Source: Hemicentrotus pulcherrimus
Taxonomy: Eukaryota > Echinodermata > Echinoidea > Camarodonta > Strongylocentrotidae
Reading direction: 5' to 3'
NCBI GenBank assembly: GCA_003118195.1
Contig: BEXV01000137.1
Span: 268,646 to 332,645 of the forward strand
Length of the DNA stretch: 64,000 nucleotides
A program made the translations under genes and the position numbers. Shown here in pieces: positions 41,401 to 53,400 of this stretch. Numbering within the stretch: position 1 is the first letter of the stretch; each line of letters starts with the position of its first letter. A model generated the notes under the pieces. The model was not told the origin of the DNA. It did not search any database and saw nothing but the letters and a program-made list of their open reading frames with translations.

Positions 41401-44400
41401 AGTTGCCATCTGGTGGAGTTGACCTGGATGTTGGAGGAGGGATTGGAGGAGGAATTGGTGGAGGAATAGACATTAATGCCAAAGGTCCTGATGTTGACAT
41501 CAAAGGGCCAAAAGTTGGAGGTGACATCTCAGGCCCAGACCTGGATGTAAGTGGACCTGATCTGGACATCGATGGTGATGGAAAGAAGGGCAAAGGTGGA
41601 TTTGGATTTGGACTGAAAATGCCCAAATTCGGATTAGGAGGCCATGGCAAAGGTGATATTGATGTAGATGCAGATGTCAATAATGAGAGACCTGACCTTG
41701 ATGTCAGTGGGGATGCAGACCTTCCATCAGGAGGAGTTGACCTGGATATCAGAGGTGGAGCTGGAGGTGATATTGATGCTGACATACCCAAAGGAGACAT
41801 TTCAATAGATGGACCTGATGTTGACATAAATGGCCCTAAAATCAAAGGCAGAGGCAGTGGGAAGAAAAAGGGCAAAGGTGGATTCGGCTTTGGACTGAAA
41901 ATGCCCAAATTTGGTGGTCATGGTGGGGCAGGAGATGTTGATGCTGACATTGATGCTGGAGGAGGAATTGGAGGAAAAGCTGGATTAGGGGGAGGAATTG
42001 GTGTAGATCTGAATGGACCTGATGCTGATATTGACATTGAAGGACCCAAAATTCGAGGTGGAATCTCAGGGCCTGATATTGATGGAGGAGCAGACATCAA
42101 CATTAAACCAGAGGCTGATATAAACATCAAAGCAGGAAAGCCAGACATTGATATGGGAATCGGAGGTGGTCTTGGTGGAACAGTAGCTGTAGGAAATGTT
42201 GATGTCGATGGCCCTGATGCTGATCTTGATGTAAATATTAAAGGACCAAAAGTAAAGAAAGGAAGCAAAGGCAAAGGGAAATTCAAGTTGGGAGGCTTCA
42301 AGTTTGGATCTAAAGGACATGAACCAGATGCTGATCTCTCAGGAAAAGTTGATGTTGGTGCTCCAGATGTTGACGCTTCGGTTAATGGTGCGAGTCTTGA
42401 TGTAGATGCACCAGATGCTGGATTTAGCCTTGGTGGAAAGAAAAAGAAATACAACATTTCTGGAGGAGGAAAGAAAGACAAGGGCTTTGGTATTGGTGGC
42501 AAGTTCAAGCTAGGAGGAGATGTAGATGTTGATGCTCCAGAAGTGAAAGTCGGAGGAGACATAGATGCTGATGTTAAAGGAGACATTGATGTAAATGCAC
42601 CAGATGTCGACATGAAAGGAGGTGTAAAAGATAAGAAGAAGAAGAAGAAGAAGAGAAAGAGCAAGAAGTTTGGATTTGGTGGATTCAACCTGGGATTCGG
42701 AGGCAGTGGTGATCATTCATCCTCATCAGATTCAAGCTCAAGTTCAGATGAGGAAGGTGGTGGCCGCAAAGGCTTCGGATTTGGGTTCAAAGGTCCAAAG
42801 CTTGGGGGAGGAGTAGATGCTGGTGGTGACTTGAAAGTAAAAGGACCCGATATGAATGTTGATGCCAACGGAGAATTACCAGATGTCAAGACAGATATTG
42901 GTGGAGGTATAGGAGGAGGTGTGAGCCTCGACAAGCCTGGTCTTGGTGCAGGGGGAGGAGTAGGTATTGGCATACCATCTGGAGGTATCTCATTGCCCTC
43001 GGGTGGCATTTCTGTGAGTGGCCCTGAAATTGATGCAAAGTTAAAAGCAGACAAACCAGACTTATCAGGAGACCTAGACGGTGGAATCAAAGGTGGCATT
43101 GGTGGAGGTTTCGGTGCTGAAGGACCCAATGTAGACATAGGAGCTAAGGGAGATCTAGGAGGAGGAGGAGGAGGAGGATTTGGCATTGGTGGTGGAGGAA
43201 TAAATGTTGATGCCAATATTGACAAACCAGACTTCAGCCTAGGAGGAGGAGGAGGAGGAGGAGTAGACCTAGATGCTAATGTAGGCAAACCAGACATCAG
43301 TCTAGGAGGAGGAGGAGGACTCGGTGGAAACCTCGGAGGAGGGGGAGGAGGATTTGGCATTGGTGGAGGAGGAATAAATGTTGATGCCAATGTTGACAAA
43401 CCAGACTTCAGCCTAGGAGGTGGAGGAGGAGGAGGAGTCGACCTAGATGCTAATGTTGACAAACCAGACATCAACCTAGGAGGAGGAGGGGGAGGAGGAT
43501 TTGGCATTGGTGGAGGAGGAATAAATGTTGATGCCAATGTTGACAAACCAGACTTCAACCTAGGAGGTGGAGGAGGACTCGGAAGCCTAGGCGGAGGAGG
43601 AGGAGTAGACCTAGATGCTAATGTTGACAAACCCGACATCAACCTAGGAGGAGGAGGAGGACTCGGCTTTGGTGGCAAAGGGGGATTTGGAGGAGGCATT
43701 GGTCTTCCATCTGGAGAAGCATCATTGAGTGGTCCAGATATAGACGTTGGTGGAAAGGGTGGACTTGATGTCTCTGGAGGCATTGGTGGAGGACTTGGTG
43801 GAGGACTTGGTGGAGGACTTGGAGGTGGCCTTGGAGGAGGTGGCAGTGGTCCATCAGTAGGTCTAGATGTCAACAAGCCAGATCTTGATGTCTCTGGAGG
43901 AATTGGAGGAATCGGAGGTGGAATAGGTGTTGGTATTAGTGCTCCATCAGGAGGTCTTTCTCTCGATGGACCAGATGTGTCTGTAAAACCAGAAGCTGAT
44001 ATCAACATTCGTGCAGGAAAACCTGATGTTGATCTACCAGAAGCAGATCTGAAACTCAATGCACCGGACATCGATACTCCAGATGCTGGATTTGGATTTG
44101 GTTTCGGGAAAAAGGGAAAAGGATCTGGAAAGAAAGGAAAGGGTGGATTCAAATTTGGAAAGTCAGCAAAAGGGTCTGCTGAAGTTCCAGATGTAGACAT
44201 TTCAGCCAAAGGTGATGTTGACATCAAAGGACCTGATGTCGCTGTTGGAGGGGGTGGAGATGCAGATTTGTCAGGAGATTTGAGCGTGAGTTCTCCAGAT
44301 GGTAAATTTGATATTGGCGGTAAAGGAAAGAAGAAAAAGAGCAAAAAGAAGGGAGGTTTCTTCGGCTTAAACCTTAGCTTTGGTGGATCCGATTCTGATT

Positions 44401-47400
44401 CTGATGATGACAAGAAAGATGTTAAGCTTGGTGGTGGCATTGGAGCGGACATTGATGTGAAAGGCCCTAACCTAAAAGGAGATGCTGATCTTAGCGGTGG
44501 ACTAGATGGCAAGGTAAATCTTGGTGGAGGTGGCATCACTATTGGCTCTGCAGATGTAGGTGCTGGCCTTGATGTAGTCAAGCCGGAAGCAGATATTAAT
44601 ATCAAATCATCCAAGCCAGGGGCTAACATCGGTGGGGACATTGGTGTTGGTGGCGTAAAAGATGTAGATATTGAAGGGCCAAAAGCAGACATTGGAGGTG
44701 GCTTTAACATCGGTGGAAAGAAGGGCTCAGGCAAGAAAGGCAAAGGGGGAGGATTTCACTTCGGGAAAGCAAAATTAGGAGGCGGAGCTAAAGGTCATGT
44801 GAATGGAGATGCCGATCTCAATGCCCCAGAAATATCAGCTGGTTTGGGAGGAGATGCCAATTTAAGTGGTGATGCCAGTTCTCCTGACGTTGACGTTGAT
44901 CTTAAAGGTCCAGACATAGATGCACCATCAGGCGGCTTTAGCTTTGGTTTTGGAAAGAAAGACAAGAAAGGAGGCTCTGGAAAGAAGGACAAAAAAGGAA
45001 AATTCAAGATCGGTGGAAAATTGGGATTCGGAGGCCCAGGAGGTGCAGACATGGATGTAGAACCACCAAAGGGAGAGATCAAAATGCCTTCCGGTGATGC
45101 GGACATTTCTGTTAAACCTGAGGTTGATGTAGACATCAAATCTGCTAAACCAGACATTGGGGGTACTGCAGACCTGTCAGTGAAAGGGCCAGATGTTGAT
45201 GTAAATGTACCAGATGCTTCTCTGGATGTTAAAGGTCCTGAAATTGATGCCCCATCAGGTGGTTTTGGATTCGGTTTTGGAAAGAAGGGAAAGAAAGGCT
45301 CTGGAAAGAAGGACAAGAAAGGCAAATTCAAAATTGGTGGAAAGCTGGGAGGAGGTGCAGATGTAGATGTGTCCTCTCCATCCGGCGACGATGACATCAA
45401 TGGCAAAGGAGATATAGATGTAGATGCTCCTGAAGGTGGATTTGGCCTGAAGTTTGGCAAGAAAGGAAAGAAGGATGGCTCTGGGAAGAAGGATAAAAGT
45501 GGGAAGTTCAAGATTGGAGGTAAACTGGGATTTGGAGGGTCAGGAGGTGCAGACATCAAATCACCTGCAATTGATGCATCGCTACCATCAGGGGGAATAG
45601 ATGTCAACGGAGACACAGATATATCTGTCAAACCTGAAATAGATGCTAGCATCAAATCCAGTAAGCCAAGTGGAGGGTTTGGTGGTGGACTAGGTGTAGG
45701 AGGAGGTCTCGATGCAGATGTTGACAAGCCTAAGCTAGATATTGGTGGTGGAATTGGAGCTGGAACAAATGGAGAAGTAGATGTCAATGTAGCAGATCTG
45801 AAAATTGGAGGAATTGGTGGTGGTATCGACATTGACACGAAAGCCAGCAAACCAGATGTAGATGTGAAAGGAGGAGTAGGAGGATTTGGCATTGGAGGAG
45901 GCATTGATATTGATAAACCAGACATCAACATTGGAGGAGGTGGTGAACTAGGTGGAGATGCAAAGGTGGATGTAGACAAGCCAGACCTTGATGGAGATGC
46001 TGATGGTAAAAAGAAAGGAAAATTCGGATTTGGATTTGGCTTCGGCAAATCAAAGAAGGATGGTTCCAGTAGTTCCAGCAGTTCCTCAAGCAGCAGCAGT
46101 TCAGATTCCAATGACTCAGAAGGAAAGAAAAAATCCAAAAAGGAGAAGAAGAAAAAGAAGAAGGGTAAAAAAGGATTCGGCTTTGGCTTTGGCTTTGGCG
46201 GAAAAGGAGACGCTGATGTAGACATTCCTAAACCTGATGTTGACATTGGAGGTGGAATAGGAATTGGAGGCGGCATAGGTGGAGGAGGAGTAGACCTAGA
46301 TGCTAATGTAGACAAACCAGACATCAACCTAGGAGGAGGAGGAGGAGGACTCGGTGGAAACCTCGGAGGAGGGGGAGGAATAAATGTTGATGCCAATGTT
46401 GAGAAACCAGACTTCAGCCTCGGAGGAGGAGGAGGACTCGGTGGAGGCCTAGGTGGAGGAGGAGGAGTCGACCTAGGTGCTAATGTTGACAAACCAGACA
46501 TCAACCTAGGTGGAGCAGGAGGACTTGGTGGAAGCCTAGGAGGAGGGGGAGGAGGAGGATTTGGCATTGGTGGAGGAGGAATAAATGTTGATGCCAATGT
46601 TGAGAAACCAGACTTTAGCCTAGGAGGAGGAGGAGGAGTAGACCTAGATGCTGATGTTGACAAACCAGACATCAACCTAGGGGGAGGAGGACTCGGCGGA
46701 AGCCTAGGAGGAGGTCTTGGCGGAAGCCTAGGTGGAGGAGGAGTAGACCTAGATGCTAATGTTGACAAACCAGACCTCAACCTAGGAGGAGGAGGTGGAT
46801 TTGGCATAGGTGGAGGAGGAATAAATGTTGATGCCAATGTTGAGAAACCAGACTTCAGCCTAGGAGGAGGAGGAGGACTTGGCGGAAGCCTAGGCGGAGG
46901 AGGAGGAGTAGACCTAGATGCTAATGTTGACAAACCAGACCTCAACCTAGGAGGAGGAGGTGGATTTGGCATAGGTGGAGGAGGAATAAATGTTGATGCC
47001 AATGTTGAGAAACCAGACTTCAGCCTAGGAGGAGGAGGAGGACTTGGCGGAAGCCTAGGCGGAGGAGGAGGAGTAGACCTAGATGCTAATGTTGACAAAC
47101 CAGACCTCAACCTAGGAGGAGGAGGTGGATTTGGCATAGGTGGAGGAGGAATAAATGTTGATGCCAATGTTGAGAAACCAGACTTCAGCCTAGGAGGAGG
47201 AGGAGGACTTGGCGGAAGCCTAGGCGGAGGAGGAGGAGTAGACCTAGATGCTAATGTTGACAAACCAGACCTCAACCTAGGAGGAGGAGGTGGATTTGGC
47301 ATAGGTGGAGGAGGAATAAATGTTGATGCCAATGTTGAGAAACCAGACTTCAGCCTAGGAGGAGGAGGAGGACTTGGCGGAAGCCTAGGCGGAGGAGGAG

Positions 47401-50400
47401 GAGTAGACCTAGATGCTAATGTTGACAAACCAGACCTCAACCTAGGAGGAGGAGGTGGATTTGGCATAGGTGGAGGAGGAATAAATGTTGATGCCAATGT
47501 TGAGAAACCAGACTTCAGCCTAGGAGGAGGAGGAGGACTTGGCGGAAGCCTAGGCGGAGGAGGAGGAGTAGACCTAGATGCTAATGTTGACAAACCAGAC
47601 CTCAACCTAGGAGGAGGAGGTGGATTTGGCATAGGTGGAGGAGGAATAAATGTTGATGCCAATGTTGAGAAACCAGACTTCAGCCTAGGAGGAGGAGGAG
47701 GACTTGGCGGAAGCCTAGGCGGAGGAGGAGGAGTAGACCTAGATGCTAATGTTGACAAACCAGACCTCAACCTAGGAGGAGGACTTGGACTCGGTGGAAG
47801 CCTAGGAGGAGGAGGAGGAGGAGTCGACCTAGATGCTAATGTTGACAAACCAGACATCAACCTAGGAGGAGGACTCGGACTCGATGGAAGCCTAGGAGGA
47901 GGGGGAGGAGGATTTGGCATTGGTGGAGGAGCAGTAGACCTAGATACTAATGTTGACAAACCGGACATCAGCCTAGGAGGAGGACTCGGTGGAAGCCTAG
48001 GAGGAGGAGGAGGAGGAGTCGACCTAGATGCTAATGTTGACAAACCAGACATCAACCTAGGGGGAGGACTCGGACTCGGTGGAAGCCTCGGAGGAGGAGG
48101 AGGAATAGATGTAGATGCTAATGTTGACAAACCAGATTTCAGCATTGGTGGACAAGGGGGCATTGGGGGAGGATCGAATGTGGACATGGGAGGCGTTGGA
48201 GGTGGAAGTATTGGTAGCGGCAGCCTTGGCATTGGTGGTGTTGATGCAGATGAAAAGGGTGATATGAAGTTAAGCTTAGGTGGTGATATTAATACTGATG
48301 GTGATTTATCTTCCAACATTCCTTCTGCATCACTTGGTGGTGGTGGAGCCGTGGGTGCAGATGTCTCAGCAGGTGGTGATGCAGGTGCTGGTATTAATGT
48401 AGATATACCTGAAGGAGGTATTAGCATTGGAGGAAGCCTTGGTATAGGTGGGGGAAAGAAGAAAAAGAGGAAGGACCGCAAGAAAGACAGGAGCGAGAAA
48501 ACAGAAAAGAAGGACAAAAAGGAGAAGAAGGGCAAAAAAGAGAAGAAGTCTGGATTCAGTCTTCTAGGAGCTGTGGGATTTGGTAGTGGATCTGAAAGCT
48601 CATCCTCATCGTCTTCGTCGGATTCAGAAAGTTTCTTCTCCAAGGTCAAGGATGCAATTGGTATCTCCTCGGACTCTGATAAAGATGACAACCCAAACTC
48701 AAACAATAACAATGGCAATGTTCTTAATGTTAACAACAGCAATTCAGATGATGTAGCAGTACAAGAGAATCACAATAATAATGCAAATGATGACGAGAAA
48801 GCTGGAGCTGCAGGAACGAGTTCTCCCCATTCAAAGTCTGAAGGGAAACATAAGAAAGAATCTAGCGACAAGGCGAAGAGAAAAGGTCTCGGCAAATTGT
48901 TTGGAGGCAAGAGGAAGCCGCGCGATGTCATGCTGGAAATTCCAGCTGAAGCCACAGAAGGGAAACCCAGTGACGCACAGCGCAAGCCTCTATCAGAACT
49001 TCAAAGCAGCACAGATGCAACACCATCCCAACAAGTCACAGTGCCCTCACAGTACTCAAGAGCAGAATTTCTTCCAAGGTCACCAGCAGAAGCAGTAGAA
49101 GCACCAAAGAGCAGAAACAAGAAGAGGAGAGCCCCCCTACCTCCATCAGAAAGAACGGCTTCATTATATCGTGATTCCATCTCAGAAGGTTCTTGGCCAT
49201 CAACAACATCACTCGAGTCTGTGCCATCATCAGCATTGAAGACGACACCATCTCTAGCCTCGGTGCCACAGGAGAGCAAGATTTCCAGGAGAGAGGCGCC
49301 AGCAACAGAAAAAGTCACGGTAAGTTCTTCTGTTGGTGAAGTTTCGTGTGAGCATCCTCAGTCTGCACAACCCTCCCCTTTAAATGCAAATGCACGTGTG
49401 TTGTCTGTCGAGTCTCAACCAGTTTTATGTCACTCTTCATCATCATCACCTGTTGCGGCAGCTGGTGTTGATGAAGAAAGTTTGCATGATGAAAATATGC
49501 ATGAAATCTATGAAGTTGTGAAGAGCATGCCGCTCCCTTATGGTGCACCACCCCCTAAACCCAAACGAGTTAGTTCATCTCCCGCTCCAATTGACCAGCT
49601 TGATAAAACAGTTCCTGCTGTGTTTATTAACCAATCTGTTACGGCACCTGAGTCCATGTCTAGTAGGTTAAGTACAAAATTGGATGTCGCTGATGAAGCA
49701 GGGGAGCCAGATGTGTTGATACCAAGAGATCAATCTCCGAAACCAGACATGCGACTAAATCTGGAATCGGAGAAATGGAATTCAGCATCATCACGCGACT
49801 CCCTTCTTGGAGAAATTTTACTTGAATATTCTACTGGTAATATTCCTTCAGGTGATGATTCCGGTGTTTCATCACCAACGGACAATTTTCGTGCCATGAA
49901 ATCGTCGACGGGTGAAGGAATAACAGCAAACAAAGCGGAGGATGTCGCAGCTATCAAAGCAGACAAAGGCTTTAAAGTTGGAGACGAGCATTTACAGGAA
50001 GAAAATGTAGCTAGCAGATTCGGCATCACAAGTGGAACTGAATATTCTGGATGGGAAGCTTCATCTCCAATAGAAATGCTTGAGATTGATAAACGAAATG
50101 AGTCACGACAAGAAGAAGACCTGCCTTACGTAAGAAGAAAGTCAATATCGTTCAAGAATATTGATAAAAGTGGATCTCGTATATCAATAGCCCTTGACAT
50201 GGCCAAGGGTGCTGCAATACTGAAACGTGACAGGTCGGCTGATAGCCGGAGAATGCTACGAGAAGGACTGTCTCATTTAATGGGAGCTCCCATCGATACT
50301 GGTGGTCACAAGCAGGAAGCTCGGAATGATGCAGTTGAATCTAAAGTTGAGAGTGAACAGACAAATGATGAAGTTGAAATGGAGACTGCACAAACTGAAC

Positions 50401-53400
50401 GTGAAAGTGAAGTATTGTTGGAAGCTAGCATACAAATGGAAGTTGAAAGTATTGTTCATTCTGCACCAGAAAGTGTGATTGGAAACATGGAACTGGAAGA
50501 AGAAAAGAATGTTGAGGATCACCTTCCAGTTATGACTTTACCAGATGTAGAAGACAATACTGAACCCACGAGTACCCTGTCTAAAAGGGTGAACCCACCT
50601 GCACTGGAAACACAAGATGAAAGTACCAAACCAATCATTAGCCGGTCAAGGGAAGTGGACATAACTACACTAGAAACAAAAAATATAGATGCTAAGCAAA
50701 GTAATATCATGTCGAAAAGGGTAAACCCATCTGTACTGGAAACACAAGATGAAAGTACCAAACCAATCATTAGCCGGTCAAGGGAAGTGGACATAACTAC
50801 ACCAGAAACACAAGATAGAGATGCTAAGCAAAGTAATATCCTGTCGAAAAGGGTAAACCCACCTGTACTGGAAACACAAGATGAAAGTACCAAACCAATC
50901 ATTAGCCCGTCAGGAAAAGTGGACAAAACTTCACCAGAAACACAAGATATAGATGCTAAACAAAGTAATATCCTGTCGAGTAAAGTGGAGAAAAGTGCTT
51001 CTGGTTTCATGAGTAAAAGTAAAGAAGCTGAAGGTGATGAAGAAGCTGATGGTGATAAAGAAGCAAAAACAGTAGGTACCAGGTCTCCCAAGGCACTAAC
51101 CTTATCAACAGAAAAACAAGGTGGATGGGATATTCTTAAAAGTAGATATGGTGGAGGAAAACTTACCCAAGAGCAAACTAGCAAAGGAAAAACTCTCACA
51201 CAAGACCAGAAGGAACTGGCCAAGCTTGCAAGTCGCAGTGTGGTCCGAAGCACACTGAATATGTTCGGACAGCCCGAGGATGAAAACTTGAGCAGGACTA
51301 AAAAAGGATCGCTTAAAGCAAAGTCTGAGCACTCTCAAGTGGCTTCAAACGATAAAAGTGAAGAGAAACCCAAGCAGGCGACTACTCCAACCAAGTCTGC
51401 TGGTCCAGAAGATGTCAAAATTTCATGGAGGGATGCACTTAAGAAGAGGACTTCATTGGAGACCAAGAAATCTGACAATGACACTGCAAAAACAAATGAA
51501 GCTAAATCTGATGCGTGGTGGAAAGATTCTTTGATCAAGCGGAAAAACATTGAAAATAAAGATGAGAAGAAGTCAACAAAGCCAGTTCCACAAATAGAAA
51601 AGAGACAAGAAGTGAGTGAAAAAGCCTCTGTGCCATGGAAAGATGTCAAACTTAAAACTTCTACTGAGAGAAAAAAGAACGATACAAACACTGATAACGC
51701 ATCAGCATCTTCATCATCCACTGTAGTGCCATGGAAGGAGGCCTTGAAAAAGAAAAAAATGGAAGCACAAGAGAAAAAAAAAGTGGTAGAGTCCAGACCA
51801 AAAAAAGTTGAGGATGATCAAGAAGAAGAACATTTTAACTTGATTATGCAGGCAAGGAAAAATATCAGACGATTGTCCAGAAATCCTGCTGAAACGGATA
51901 TTGGTTCCATACAAGCGTCCGGTGGTGGAGTATTTCCAAAGTCCACTCCCTCTATCAGACGTTTATCCAGAAATCCTGCTGAAACCGATATTGGTTCCAC
52001 ACAAGCGTCCAGTGGTGGAGTGATTCCAAAGTCCACTCCCTCGCCAAAAAGCATCAGTGCTATTTCTGAAACTGCAGGTCAGGATACTGCCAAAGACGCT
52101 AGAGATGAAATAAAAATAACAGCGGAGGCGGCGCAAACAACTGAACTTGTTTCAAATCAAGATTTCACAGATAACCAGAAGAGTCAACTTCAAAAGACAC
52201 AAATGACAGATGAAGACCTACTGCTGGATACTGTTGAAATTTTGTCCGATCAGTCTACAGATGATACCAAGGAGATGTTACAGAATATGAGACAAAAATC
52301 TAGTGGATCAGACGAAGATAAGGCAAAACCAGATGACTCGAATCACCTAAGTCGTTTCCAGGAAATTCACCAGCGAACGCAGAGTATTCTTTCGGTGATA
52401 AAAGCTCAGAACTCCTTGGTCGAGGCAAGATCAAGTTCAACCCAAGTTCTACGGCAATCTGCTCAAAGACCCGGAGATGACTCTACCATAACTTTAAGGG
52501 ACTCGGAGACCAGAGCAAGATTGCGGGAAAAGAGACGAAAAGCAAGATCTAGTCCAAACGTTGACTTTGATTGGACAGCTGTCCGCAATATGATTAATGA
52601 AAGTGAGCGTGCAGGGGAAGACACAGATACTACATTAACGGATGCCTCAACCATTGATATTCCATGGAATATGTCACCTAGTCTGGCAAATCAAGCAAGG
52701 TTGATGCGAAAACAGAAGAAAAGGTCGTACGGAGCAAGGAGAGGTGTCTTTCCACTCAGCTCCACAGACGGTTTTTCAGACAAGGACAGTTCATCTGAAA
52801 ATGACATGTCTGATGTATCAACAACAACAGTGATTCCAAGAATGGATTCAGGGTTCTCAGATTTCTCTTCATCTGTTGAACCTGACGCAGTCATTTCGAG
52901 TAACAAACCTCCACACTGGAAGCATGGAAGTACAAGTACAGCAAGCCTGGAAGAAAAACTGTTCGGGAAGGTCAATGTTAAAAGCAGAGCATTTGTACCA
53001 GAGAGTAGAGTCAGTAGAACTGCATCACTGAAGGAATCGTCGGGTTTATCTAGCTCAATGTCCAACCTCGCAACCCAGCCTTCAGCCAGTGACGACTCCT
53101 TGCCAGATGATGTTAAAGAATTCATGGCTATGGAGAAGATGGACCTTCAAAAACTACTCCTGCAGCAGCAGCAAGAAATGAGGCTTCTCAGGCAGCAAAT
53201 GCAGGCAGTGCAGCTCCAGGCAGTGCAAACAACCACAAACCTAACCACTGCTACCTCGAGTGTCCCTTCGCAACAATCCCCAATCCCTACGCAACCCCCT
53301 GTGGCAGGCTTACCTTACATGTTCACCCACCCTAGCATGGTCATTGCCCCTACCACCTCTAGCATAGTCCCCCCTGTCCAACAACCCATGTTCTATGTCC

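Noticed and set aside
35660..48742. Very long - strand ORFs (up to about 1,300 codons, Pro/Ser-rich) opposite the giant exon
   Set aside because: They mirror the repeat coding strand; Gly/Asp/Lys codons read in reverse give Pro/Ser/Phe without stops. They have no splice structure or independent support.
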